Below are positions 27,689 through 38,400 of a stretch of DNA of 64,000 bases, piece by piece. Source of the stretch: Streptomyces aurantiacus. GTDB lineage: Bacteria > Actinomycetota > Actinomycetes > Streptomycetales > Streptomycetaceae. The position numbers were made by a program, and so were the translations under genes. Positions within the stretch are counted from its first letter, which is position 1. Each line of letters starts with the position of its first letter. The stretch lies in NCBI RefSeq assembly GCF_001418335.1, contig NZ_LIPP01000032.1, positions 56,900 through 120,899 of the forward strand. The letters are read 5' to 3'. The notes under the pieces were generated by a model, which was given only the letters and a program-made list of their open reading frames with translations, did not search any database and was not told where the DNA came from.

Positions 27689-28772
27689 ACTGGCCGCCGA
27701 ATCCGCGACGGCCGCGGACTCCGGCAACCGGCTCTCGCCCGCCGTCGCCGAGGCACTGGTGGACGCCGGATTCGCCCGGCACCTGGTGGGCGAGAGGTGG
27801 GGCGGCTCCGCCGCCCGGCGGGGCGCGGTCCAGGATCTCGCACAGGCACTTGCCACGGTGGGCGCGGGCTGCATGTCGGCCGCCTGGTGCGGCGGGGTGC
27901 TCGCGGCCGTGGGCCGTATGTGCTCGCATCTTCCGGAAGAGGGACAGCACGAACTGTGGGGCGACGGACCCGATGTGCCGCTCGCCGGGTCACTGGCTCC
28001 CTCGGGGGTCGTCCGTGAGGTACCGGGCGGCTGGCGGCTGAGCGGCACATGGGACTTCGCCAGCGGGGTGGACCACGCACACTGGACGATGGTGGGCGGT
28101 ATGGTCCGTGGGGCGGACGACGCGCCCGCGCTGCGCCACTTCGTGCTGCCGAGCCGTGCCTATACGGTGCTCGACACCTGGCACAACGTCGGACTGCGCG
28201 GCACCGGGAGCAACAGTCTGCTCGTCGACGACGTCTTCGTCCCCACGCACCGCAGCTTCGCCCACCACACCGTGCTGACGGGCGAGCCGGACGCCGCCGC
28301 CCCGCGCCTGCATCGTGTGCCGCTCAAGCTGATCAACGGACTGTTCTTCGTGGCACCCGGGATCGGCGCCGTCGAGGGGGCGCTGCACGCGTGGACGGAG
28401 TGGACCGCGAAACGCGTCGAGGTGAACGGCGTCAGGACCAGCTCACGGCCGGGCGTCCGCCTGACCCTCGCCCGGGCGGCGGCGAGCGTCGGCGCGGCCC
28501 GGCTGCTCGTCGAGCGCGCCGCGGCCGAGGCCGACGAGGCCGAGGTCACCCACGCCCTGACGCTGAGCACCACGCGCGACTACTCCACCGCGGTGGACCT
28601 GCTCCTCGACGCCGTGAACGGGCTGCTGCGGATGAGCGGCGCCCGGGGCCAGGCCCGGTCGAGCCCGATCCAGCGCGTGTGGCGGGACGTGCACTGCATG
28701 GCGGGGCACGCCGCTCTGCAGCCGGATGTGAACGCGGACGCGTGGGCGAGACACGCGCTGGGCGAGGAGTGA
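27585..28772 (+). CDS. Flavin-dependent monooxygenase, acyl-CoA dehydrogenase fold
   Basis: The product is 395 aa, of the two-component HpaB/HsaA-like class with an acyl-CoA-dehydrogenase fold. Features: N-terminal helices (AAELAAESATAADSGNRLSP), a middle beta domain (GGWRLSGTWDFASGVDHAHW), and a late RVWRDVHCMAGHAALQPD. ATG 27585 has AAAGGCGG upstream; a later in-frame start near 27600 is possible and would shorten the overlap with the reductase. It is likely an oxygenase for the aglycone or the salicylate/sugar part. A nitrososynthase role is unlikely, since no sugar aminotransferase is present. Confidence 0.82.
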   Translation: MPTTNMTPTTRSAHTTAGAPPTHTALAAAAGRAAELAAESATAADSGNRLSPAVAEALVDAGFARHLVGERWGGSAARRGAVQDLAQALATVGAGCMSAAWCGGVLAAVGRMCSHLPEEGQHELWGDGPDVPLAGSLAPSGVVREVPGGWRLSGTWDFASGVDHAHWTMVGGMVRGADDAPALRHFVLPSRAYTVLDTWHNVGLRGTGSNSLLVDDVFVPTHRSFAHHTVLTGEPDAAAPRLHRVPLKLINGLFFVAPGIGAVEGALHAWTEWTAKRVEVNGVRTSSRPGVRLTLARAAASVGAARLLVERAAAEADEAEVTHALTLSTTRDYSTAVDLLLDAVNGLLRMSGARGQARSSPIQRVWRDVHCMAGHAALQPDVNADAWARHALGEE

Positions 28773-28776
28773 CCCA

Positions 28777-28830
28777 GCCTGTGCGGAAGGGGGGGGGCGG
28801 CCGTCGGCCGCCCCCCCCTTCCGCACAGGC
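28777..28830. terminator. Strong two-way hairpin terminator
   Basis: This is an inverted repeat with arms of about 26 bp and almost no loop: GCCTGTGCGGAAG followed by a G-run and CGGCCG on the left, matched by CGGCCG, a C-run and CTTCCGCACAGGC on the right. One G/C is unpaired. It fills the 64-bp gap between the convergent ends of the monooxygenase (plus) and the sugar 3-dehydratase (minus), so it should stop both operons. Confidence 0.9.
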
Positions 28831-28836
28831 ACTCGG

Positions 28837-30132
<1,296 letters not shown>

Positions 30133-30136
30133 CGGC

Positions 30137-31084
30137 TCAGTCAGACCCTTCCTCGACATTGATGGTGGCCTCGCTCCACATGGCCCGGACGGTCGAGGCC
30201 AAGCCGTGCCGGGGGCGCCAGCCGAGCAGCCGCTCGGCGAGCCCGGTGTCCACGGCGAGCCATCCGACCCCGGCACTGCGCCCGGTCGAGGTGTCATCCT
30301 CGACGATCGTCGCGGGCACGCCGCTCGCGGAGACCAGCAGGTCCACCAGCCGGCGTACGCTCACCGCCGTGCCGCTGCCGATGTTGACGGTCCGCCCGAC
30401 AACCGGGGCGGTCGCGGCAGCGGTCACGGCGGCCGCGAGGTCTCGGCAGTCCACGAAGTCGCGCTCCGCGGTCAGCGGCGCCAGCCGGATCACCGCGGGC
30501 TCGCCGCGCACGGCGGCGTCGCGCAGTTCCGCGACGGTCCGGCCCAGCAGACTGGAGGACGGCAGTCCGGGCCCGGCGCAACTCGTCGCGCGCAGCACCA
30601 CCCCGTCCAGCAGGCCCGCCCGGGTGGCGTCGAGAACGATCTCGCTGCCGCGCAGCTTGCTCCTGCCGTAGGCGGTGGACGGGTTCGACGGAGCGTCCTC
30701 GGTCAGCTTCCTCCCCGGCGTGGGCATCGCGTACTCGAACACCGAGCCGAGCTGCACCATACGAACGCGGTGCGGCACCTTGGCCACCGCGTCTCGCAGC
30801 CGCTCCACGAGCCACACGTTGGACTCCTCCAGCGCTTGCCCGTCGTACCCCCAGACCGCTCCGGCGGCGTTCACCAGAACGGTCGTACCGTGTTCGACGA
30901 AAAGGTCACCCACGGTGGCCGGCTCCGCGTCGATCACGTCGATCCGCGCGGAGGGTACGCCGGGCGCGGGCCGGCGGGCGAGCGACAGGACGCGGGCACC
31001 GCGGGCCTGGAAGGCCGCGCAGATGTGCCGCCCGAGGAAGCCGCTCCCACCGACGACGACGACGTGCACGGCGTCGGGCCTCAC
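30137..31084 (-). CDS. NDP-4-keto-6-deoxyhexose 4-ketoreductase
   Basis: The product is 315 aa. It is an extended SDR with VVGGSGFLGRHICAAF, a central LGSVFEYAMP and YGRSK (Tyr-x3-Lys). Its size and layout match EryBIV/TylCIV-type 4-ketoreductases that finish deoxysugar nucleotides. GTG 31084 overlaps the glycosyltransferase stop by 4 bp (a second GTG lies 3 bp earlier). Whether it serves the amicetose or the axenose branch cannot be told from this sequence. Confidence 0.88.
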   Translation of the reverse strand: MRPDAVHVVVVGGSGFLGRHICAAFQARGARVLSLARRPAPGVPSARIDVIDAEPATVGDLFVEHGTTVLVNAAGAVWGYDGQALEESNVWLVERLRDAVAKVPHRVRMVQLGSVFEYAMPTPGRKLTEDAPSNPSTAYGRSKLRGSEIVLDATRAGLLDGVVLRATSCAGPGLPSSSLLGRTVAELRDAAVRGEPAVIRLAPLTAERDFVDCRDLAAAVTAAATAPVVGRTVNIGSGTAVSVRRLVDLLVSASGVPATIVEDDTSTGRSAGVGWLAVDTGLAERLLGWRPRHGLASTVRAMWSEATINVEEGSD

Positions 31085-32274
31085 CACTGCGCGAGCTCGT
31101 CCGCCAAGGCGCTCGGCGACGGCAGCCCCGCCGTCTCCGAGCGCACCCGCCCTGCGGCCTCGCGGTAGGCGTCGGGCGCCTCAAGCATGTCGGTGGCCGT
31201 CTTCAGCAGCAGTTCGCTGCTGTCGAGCCGGTCGAGCATCGCCCCCGCGCCGGCCCGGACGATGCCGTGGCCGATCTCCGTGCAGATCGGGGACGGCGGC
31301 ACGACGAGCTGCGGTACGCCGAGCACGGCCGCGGTGAGAGCCGTGCCCGCGCCGCCGTGGTGGACCACGAGGTCACAGGTCGGCAGCAGCATGCGGAAGG
31401 GCACATCACGGGCGATCCGCACATTGGCCGGCAGCTCTTCCTCGTCGACCGGGCCTGCGGGCGCCAGGACGATCTCGGCGTTCGTGGCGGCCAGCGACCG
31501 CAGGGTCAGTGTGAGGACGTCGGGTCCGCCGGGATCGCGGTAGCGCGCTCCGGCGACCCCGGCGGTCACGCACACCCGTCGGGGCCGGCCCCGCTCGTGG
31601 AGCCAGCCGGGGTGACGGCCCGATCCGTTGTACGGCACGCACCGCACGGGCAGCCGCCGCACGGGGGGTCCGTCCGGAGGTCGCACGGACGGCGGGCACG
31701 GATCGACCCAGCCGACCGGATCGGTGACCTCGTCGGCGTACCGCTCGAAGAGTTCGCGATAGGCGGGCAGCGGTTCCGCGTCCCGGTCCCCTGTCGGTGG
31801 GTGCAGCGTGCTGCCGACCTCCCAGCCGTGGCCGACGGCGGGCACCTTGAGCACGGCGGCAAGCACGGGTCCGGCCATCGCGAGCACGTCGTGGACGACG
31901 AGGTCCGGGCGCCACCAGCGGCCGAAGGCGATCAGATCGCCGAGCATCAGCTCCGCGACGGCGCACTGCTTCTCGTACAGGGCGCGGATCACCCGGCGCC
32001 GGTCGGGGTCCAGCAGATCGAGGTGTGCCGACCATCCCCTGGGCCAGCGGGCCGGGCGGCCCCAGGCCGCGAGCTCCGGCGGCCTGGGCACCGCGGCGAG
32101 GGCCGCCTGGTCGCCGACGCTCACGGCGCACAGTCCTGCTCGGACGACGGCGGCCTGGCAGGACGGGGGTCCTGCGATCCGGACCTCGTGGCCCGCGGCC
32201 TGGAACGCCCAGGCGAGCGGGATCATCGGGAACAAGTGCCCCGGTGCCGCCCAGGTCGTGAACAGCACGCGCAT
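31081..32274 (-). CDS. Glycosyltransferase, GT1 family
   Basis: The product is 397 aa. The acceptor half begins MRVLFTTWAAPGHLFPMIPLA. The donor half has VVHHGGAGTALTAAVLGVPQ, the nucleotide-sugar signature of antibiotic glycosyltransferases, and the following QLVVPPSPIC. ATG 32274 is preceded by GCGAGG at good spacing; a GTG 9 bp upstream is possible. It is the first gene of the minus-strand sugar operon. It attaches one of the two deoxysugars; the order cannot be told here. Confidence 0.9.
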   Translation of the reverse strand: MRVLFTTWAAPGHLFPMIPLAWAFQAAGHEVRIAGPPSCQAAVVRAGLCAVSVGDQAALAAVPRPPELAAWGRPARWPRGWSAHLDLLDPDRRRVIRALYEKQCAVAELMLGDLIAFGRWWRPDLVVHDVLAMAGPVLAAVLKVPAVGHGWEVGSTLHPPTGDRDAEPLPAYRELFERYADEVTDPVGWVDPCPPSVRPPDGPPVRRLPVRCVPYNGSGRHPGWLHERGRPRRVCVTAGVAGARYRDPGGPDVLTLTLRSLAATNAEIVLAPAGPVDEEELPANVRIARDVPFRMLLPTCDLVVHHGGAGTALTAAVLGVPQLVVPPSPICTEIGHGIVRAGAGAMLDRLDSSELLLKTATDMLEAPDAYREAAGRVRSETAGLPSPSALADELAQW

Positions 32275-32523
32275 ACGTGTCACCTCGCCCGGAGCCTGCG
32301 GCGCCCGGTCGGCGCCTGATGTCCCGCCAAGCTTCGTCGGCGGGGCTCAAGCGGGGCTGGAACGTCGGTCCAGGACCGGCCCGCACACTCGGCCCCCGGA
32401 TGCGTGTCAGCGCGCTGTCAGTGGCGTGCCAGTGGCTGTTCCTAGCATCCGACCGATCCCTCCGGGGCCGGGACGTCCCAGGACCGGGACGTCCGGTTCG
32501 GGAGGAGAGAGAAGGGAAATCCT
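32275..32523 (+). promoter_or_regulatory. Exporter promoter with three SARP-type heptamers
   Basis: GTGTCAG (32404-32410), CTGTCAG (32415-32421) and GTGCCAG (32426-32432) are separated by 4-bp spacers, giving an exact 11-bp period. Ten bp later TAGCAT (32443-32448) fits the Streptomyces -10. A ribosome site (GGAGGAGAGAGAAGG) precedes GTG 32524. The rest of the 249 bp must also contain the start region of the divergent glycosyltransferase operon, for which I see no clear promoter. Confidence 0.75.
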
Positions 32524-33456
32524 GTGACCTCCGCGATCCAGGCTCATGGCCTGGCAAAACGCTTCGGTGAGACGGCCGCGCTCACCTCCGTGGACCTCGA
32601 CGTCGAGGCGGGGACCGTGCTGGGGCTGCTCGGGCCCAACGGCGCGGGCAAGACCACGGTCGTCCGTATCCTCGCCACGCTTCTGCGGCCCGACGCCGGG
32701 CAGGCCTTCGTCCACGGTCACGACGTGGTCAGGTCCCCCGACCGGGTACGCGAGGTCATCGGCCTCACGGGCCAGTTCGCCGCCGTCGACGACAGTCTCA
32801 CCGGCGTCGAGAACCTGCTCTTCCTGGGCCGGCTGCTCGGCAGGTCCCGCGCGGACTCCCGCGGTACGGCGCTGAACCTGCTCGGGCGGTTCGGTCTCTC
32901 CGACGCGGCCGACCGCCCCGCCAAGACGTACTCGGGCGGCATGCGCAGGCGCCTCGACCTCGCGGCCTGTCTGGTCGGCGAGCCACAGGTGATCTTCCTG
33001 GACGAGCCGACGACGGGTCTCGACCCCAACGCGCGCGACCAGTTGTGGGAGATCATCCGCGGGGAGGTGCGCCGGGGCGTGACCGTCCTGCTCACCACGC
33101 AGTACCTGGAGGAGGCGGACCGGCTCGCCGACGACATCGTGGTCATCGACCACGGCTCCGTCGTGGCTCAAGGCACCCCGCAGACGCTGAAGCGTGAGGT
33201 CGGCCGGCCCACCCTGCAGGTCCGTCCGCTGGACGGCGCGGAGTTGGCGCGCGTGGCCGCGCTGGTGACCGAGGTGATCGGCGAGCACACGATCGACGGC
33301 CGGCTGGTCAAGGCGCGCGTGCGGGACACGGCGGCTCTGTCCACGGTCGTACGACGTCTCGACGAGGCCGGGATCGAGGTCGCCGAACTCTCCATCAGGG
33401 AACCGAGTCTCGACGAGGTCTTCAAGCAGCTCACAGTGACGGGAGCACCGGTATGA
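32524..33456 (+). CDS. ABC transporter ATP-binding protein, DrrA type
   Basis: The product is 310 aa. Walker A is GPNGAGKTTVVRI, the signature is YSGGMRRRLDLAA, and Walker B is VIFLDEPTTGLD. The C-terminal extension (about residues 225-310) is typical of DrrA-like drug exporters. It powers the permease encoded next, with which it shares a 4-bp overlap. Likely role: export of, and self-resistance to, the cluster product. GTG 32524 has a strong ribosome site. Confidence 0.94.
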   Translation: MTSAIQAHGLAKRFGETAALTSVDLDVEAGTVLGLLGPNGAGKTTVVRILATLLRPDAGQAFVHGHDVVRSPDRVREVIGLTGQFAAVDDSLTGVENLLFLGRLLGRSRADSRGTALNLLGRFGLSDAADRPAKTYSGGMRRRLDLAACLVGEPQVIFLDEPTTGLDPNARDQLWEIIRGEVRRGVTVLLTTQYLEEADRLADDIVVIDHGSVVAQGTPQTLKREVGRPTLQVRPLDGAELARVAALVTEVIGEHTIDGRLVKARVRDTAALSTVVRRLDEAGIEVAELSIREPSLDEVFKQLTVTGAPV

Positions 33457-34259
33457 CGGCCATCGCCGAGCCCGCAGCAAGGTCTGCCCGCCGCCGGGGC
33501 CCGGCCGCGGCGGTGCGGCAGAGCGCCACGGTCGCCTGGCGCCAGCTCGTGCAGATCAAGCACAGTCCGGAGACGCTGGTGGAGGTCGGCATCCAGCCCG
33601 TCATCTTCGTCTTCCTCTTCGCCTACGTGCTCGCGGGGCAGATGGCGGGCTCACGCCACGCGTATCTGCAGTTCGTGGTCCCCGGGCTGATCGTGCAGAG
33701 CACCGTCCTGGTCACCGCGCGCACCGCGATCGGGATGAACACCGATGTGGCCAAAGGACTGTTCGACCGCTTCCGCAGTCTGCCGATCTCCCGTACGGCA
33801 CCGCTGATCGGCCGGATCCTCGCGGACTACGTCATGCTCGTGTGGTCGGTGGTGCTGTTGCTCGCTTGCGGGATGCTGCTGAGTTTCCGGATCGAGACGA
33901 GCTGGAACCGGCTGATTCCGATGTTCCTGCTCCTCCTGGTGTTCTCCTTCGCGCTGTCGTGGGCCTCGGTGCTGGCCGGGCTGCTCGCCAAGGACCCGGA
34001 GAACGTGCAGGCTCTCGCCTTCGGCCTGATGCTGCCGCTGACCTTCATCAGCGATGCCTTCGTGCGGGTGGAGACCATGCCGGGTTGGCTCCAGGCGGTC
34101 GTCAAGGTCAATCCGGTGTCCATGCTGGCCGATTCGATCCGCGGTCTCCTGGTCGGCGGACCCGTGGCGGAACCGGTGACCAGGACGCTGATCGCCTCTG
34201 CGGTCCTGTTCGTGGTCTTCGCCCCGCTGGCCCTGCGCGCCTATCACCGTGAGCGGTAA
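33453..34259 (+). CDS. ABC-2 type permease, DrrB type
   Basis: The product is 268 aa with about six hydrophobic segments, including VIFVFLFAYVLAG, VMLVWSVVLLLACGMLL and LLLVFSFALSWASVLAGLL, and an ABC-2 family ending. An N-terminal cytosolic part rich in Ala and Arg precedes the first membrane span. ATG 33453 overlaps the ATPase stop by 4 bp. It forms the membrane channel of the exporter. Confidence 0.93.
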   Translation: MTAIAEPAARSARRRGPAAAVRQSATVAWRQLVQIKHSPETLVEVGIQPVIFVFLFAYVLAGQMAGSRHAYLQFVVPGLIVQSTVLVTARTAIGMNTDVAKGLFDRFRSLPISRTAPLIGRILADYVMLVWSVVLLLACGMLLSFRIETSWNRLIPMFLLLLVFSFALSWASVLAGLLAKDPENVQALAFGLMLPLTFISDAFVRVETMPGWLQAVVKVNPVSMLADSIRGLLVGGPVAEPVTRTLIASAVLFVVFAPLALRAYHRER

Positions 34260-34271
34260 GGGAGTTCAGGT

Positions 34272-35420
34272 ATGAGAGTGCTCATCGTCGCACTGGTGCC
34301 GAGCCATCTGATGTCCATGGTCCCGGTCGCCTGGGCCCTTCGGGCGGCCGGGCACGAGGTCCTGGTCGCCGGTGGTGCTCCGGTGGTGGAGCGCGCCGCG
34401 GCTGCCGGACTCTCGGGAGCCGCCGTGAGCGAACCTCCGGGCAGGCGGGTGCGGAGGTCGGCGGCGCCCTCGGGGCTCGCCGGTACGGGGCCGGACTGGA
34501 CGCTCCTTCAGGAACGCTGGCGGCAGCGTGTGGACGGCGTCCTGGACGAACACCTGGCCGTCGCCCGCAACTGGCGGCCCGATCTGCTCCTCGTGGACCC
34601 GATCGAGTTCAGCGGTCTGATCGTGGCGGCGGCGCTGCGTGTCCCGGCGGTGCTGCACCGCTGGGGGCCGGACCGCATCAGTTCCCAGTCCGTTCCACGA
34701 GCCATCGAGGCGCTTGCCGGGGTGGCGGCCCGGCGCGGCGTCGAAGAGGGCCCGGCGCTGCCCTCGCTGGTGCTGGACCCGTGCCCGCCGACTCTGCAGT
34801 GCCCGGAGGCGTCGGCCTCCCAGCCGATACGGTTCGTGCCGTTCAACGGGGCGGGTTCGCCGCCCGACTGGGCGGCCCGGCCGCGCACCGGCCGCCGGCT
34901 CTGCGTCTCCTTCGGCGGTGAGACGTCGATGCTGACCCGGCCCGTCGTCTGGGAGTCCCTGATGCGTGAACTGGCGGCCGTACGTGACCTGGAGTCGGTC
35001 GTCACGGCCGTTCCGCGGGACGCGGCCGGCCTGCCCGCCGCCGTTCGCGTCCCGGGCCCGGTGCCGCTGGACCTGTTCCTCGGGGGCTGCGACGCGCTCC
35101 TGCACCACGGCGGCGCCGGAACCGCCCTGACGGGTCTCGCGTTCGGGGTGCCGCAGCTGATCGTCGCCCAGCCCAACCCTTCGTGGGCGGCGGTCGGCGA
35201 GCGGGTTGCCGCGCGCGGCGCCGGTGTCGTACTCGATCCGGACATCGCCCTGCGCGAGGAATCCCCGAGTGGGCTGCGGGTGGCGCTGGAGGAGGTGCTG
35301 TCCTCTCCCGGTCACCGGTCGGCCGCCGAGTCGCTGGCCGAGGAGATGTCCCGGCTGCCGGCGCCGAGCGCGGTGGTACCCCTGCTCACGGAACTGGCGG
35401 CAGCACCGGTCGGGCGCTGA
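34272..35420 (+). CDS. Glycosyltransferase, GT1 family
   Basis: The product is 382 aa. It starts MRVLIVALVPSHLMSMVPVAW and has the donor motif LLHHGGAGTALTGLAFGVPQ. It is the second glycosyltransferase of the cluster, consistent with a disaccharide side chain. The ribosome site AAGGGAG precedes ATG 34272, 12 bp after the permease stop. Its last 35 bp overlap the end of the convergent SARP gene. Confidence 0.91.
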   Translation: MRVLIVALVPSHLMSMVPVAWALRAAGHEVLVAGGAPVVERAAAAGLSGAAVSEPPGRRVRRSAAPSGLAGTGPDWTLLQERWRQRVDGVLDEHLAVARNWRPDLLLVDPIEFSGLIVAAALRVPAVLHRWGPDRISSQSVPRAIEALAGVAARRGVEEGPALPSLVLDPCPPTLQCPEASASQPIRFVPFNGAGSPPDWAARPRTGRRLCVSFGGETSMLTRPVVWESLMRELAAVRDLESVVTAVPRDAAGLPAAVRVPGPVPLDLFLGGCDALLHHGGAGTALTGLAFGVPQLIVAQPNPSWAAVGERVAARGAGVVLDPDIALREESPSGLRVALEEVLSSPGHRSAAESLAEEMSRLPAPSAVVPLLTELAAAPVGR

Positions 35421-38400
35421 GGCCCACGACCAGCGGCTCGATCCCGTCGAGGGCCACGGGTCTCGCGGCCTCGTACCGGTCGTCGCCCAGGGCCGCCCGG
35501 GTCGTTCGGGCGATCCGGCGGACGTCCGGGTCGGCGTCGAGCCGCTGGCCCCGGACGGCGGCCGCGGTCCGCAGGAGGACGGCGGCGGACTCGGGCTCGG
35601 CCCGGGCGAGTGCGATGTCCGCGGCGAGGACGAGCACACGGGCGGTGAGCTGGGCCTCGTCGACCTGCCGGGCGAGTTCCAGTGCGGTCGTGCAGGCTTC
35701 CAGCGCGGCGGGAAGCCGGCCTTCGGCGACCGCCAGGTGCCCCCGGCTGGTGAGAACGGCCGGGCGGTAGCCGATTCCCGTCCCGTGCGCCGTGACCTCG
35801 GCGAGGGCCCGGTCAAGCACTCGGCGGGCCTCGACGAGGCTGCCGCCGGTGCGGTGCAGGTCACCCAGCGCGAGATAGGCGACGCCCAGGACCTCACCGA
35901 GGCCGAGCCGGGAGGCCTCCGCGGCGGCTTCCACCAGACCGGCCTCCGCCGGGCCCATCTCCGCCGGGCCGAGCTCCGCCGGATCTGCCTCGGCCCGGTC
36001 CGAGGCGACGGCACGGGCGTGTTCGACCGCGAGCCGGACCATGAGCATCGGCCGGTCCTCGGCGACACCCAGCTCGGTCACGGCGCGCAGCGCCTCCTCG
36101 ATCGCGCCGATCGCGGCCACGTGGTCGCCCCGGGCACTCTCCGCCTCGGCGAGCGCGGAGAGCGTGTACGTCAGCCCGAGGCGCTCGCCGATGGTGCGGA
36201 ACCCGTCGAGCGCGCCACGCAGTTCGTCCCGCGCGGCGTGCGGCTGCCCGGCGTTGGCGAGCATCCGGGCACCGAGCATCCGGGCGAAGGAAGCGATCCA
36301 CGGGTCACGATGGCCGTTGAGGGCGCGCAGTTGTTCCCGTACGAGCTCCGGCGCCCCGGAGGCGAGCGGGCCGAGGACCGCGGCAAGCACCAGAACGGGG
36401 TGGTCCGCCCCTTCCCGGTTCCGCTCGTTGAGGTCCTGGATCAGCGCCAGCGCCTCGAAAAGGTGCCCGACACCTTCCTGCTGCCCGAGCAGTGCCCCGC
36501 CCCGCAGTCCCCCGACGGCACAGACGATCGCCCGTTCGACGGGCCGGGTCCCGCAGGGCACGGCGAGTGCGCGACGTGTCCACTCCATGCTTTCGGCGCG
36601 GCGTCCGCTCAGCAGCCAGAACCACTCCAGCGAGGCGACGAGTCGCAGCGCGAGTTCCGGTGGCGCGGCGTCCACGGACCAGCGCAGGGCCGCGTGGAAG
36701 TCGTCCAACAGCCCGGTCAGCGCGGCGAGTTCGGTGCCCTGTCCGATGCGGCGCAGCTTCGGTTCGGCGCTCTCGGCGATCGACAGCAGCGTCCGGGCGT
36801 GGCGAAGCCGCAGCGCCGTCTCGTCGCCCGCCGCGGCGAGCTGTTCGGCGGCGTACAGCCGTACGGTCTCGGGCATGCGGTAGCCGATCCGCCCGTCCGC
36901 CTCCGCCGTCTCCTCGGTCTGCACGACGGACTTGGCGACCAGGGCGGAGAGCAGCGGGTCGAGGTCGGCGGCGTCGAGTCCTTCTCCGGCACACACCCGC
37001 TCGATCAGCGTGAGGTCGACGCGGCCCACGAAGACCGCGAGCCGACGGGCCAGTGTGCGCTCGGCGTCGTCCAGCAGGTCCCAGGTCCAGTCCATGACGG
37101 CCCGCAGAGTGCGCTGTCGGACGTCGGTGGTGGCTCCCTCGGATCCCAGCAGCCGGAATCGGTCGTCGAGCCGGTCGCGGATCTGCCCGACGGACAAGGA
37201 CAGCAGCCGGGCGGCGGCGAGTTCCAGGGCCAGCGGCTGCCCGTCGAGCGCCCGGCAGATCGCGACGACCGGTTCCACGGTGCGCTCGTCCAGCGCGAAC
37301 GCGGGGCGTACGGCGGTGGCGCGGTCGGCGAAGAGCCGTACCGCGGGGCTGTCGGCGGCGTCGGCGGTCCGCCGGGGCAGCGCGAGCCCGTGGAGGTGGT
37401 GCAGCCGCTCGCCGCTGACGCCGAGCGGCTGCCGGCTCGTGGCGAGGACACGCAGGTCGGGGCACTGGGCGAGCAGCGCGGTGGCTGTCTCGCTGACGGC
37501 GCCGACGACGTGTTCGCAGTTGTCGAGGACGAGCAGCGCCCGTTCCTCGGCGAGCAGACCGGTCAGCCGACGCAGCACGGCGCCCCGAACGGTCTCGAAT
37601 CCCGGTGCGGAAAGCAGTCCGGCCTCTCCGGCTCCCGTGGCGTCCAGGATCGCGCGGGGCACGTTCACCGGATCGGTGACGGTCGCGAGTTCGGCCAGGA
37701 AGACGTGGTGGCCGGTGCCGGATTCGCCGATACGGCGGGCCGACTCCAGGGCCACCCGGGTCTTGCCGACGCCACCGGGACCGGCCACGGTGACCAGCCG
37801 GGCACGCCCGAGCAGCTCCTGGATCCGCTCGACATCGGCCTCCCGGCCGACGAGTTCGGTGAGCGGCACGGGCAGGCGCCGCCCGGGCACGGTCCTTCGG
37901 GGCTTCGGAGGCGGCCGGTCGCCGCGCAGGACGTCCAGGTAGGCCTGGTGGAGTTCCGCGGAGGGGTCGATCCCGTAGGCCTCGACCAGCTGGGTCCTCG
38001 CGTCCTCGTAGACGGCGAGCGCCTCGGTCCGCCGGCCCGCCGCGTGCAACGCGCGCATCAGCTGGACCCGTGACGTCTCGCGGAGCGGGTCCTCGGAGAC
38101 CAGGCCCGCGAGTTCGGCGACGAGTCCGGCGGCGCCGCCCCGCGCGAGGTCCGCGTCGATCCGCTCCTCCCGCGCCCGTCTGCGCAGCTCTTCGAGCCGC
38201 GTCGCGTGGGCGCGTACGACCCCGGTGGTGGTCAGTCCGGCCAGGGCCGGACCGCGCCACAGGGCCAGTGCGTCGCGCAGCAGGGCCGCGCGCCGCTCCG
38301 GGTCGCCCCGCACCGCGCCGACGGCCGAGACGAGCGATTCGAAGCGGAGCGCGTCGACGTCGTCCCGCCGCACGAGGAGCCGGTAGCCGGTCGGGCTCGA

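Noticed and set aside
27585-28772. Nitrososynthase (KijD3-like) for a nitrosugar
   Set aside because: No sugar aminotransferase is present in the window, so an amino or nitro sugar is unlikely.
35206-38073. A 955-aa open frame on the plus strand
   Set aside because: Antisense to the large SARP gene, with no recognisable domain and low-complexity composition.
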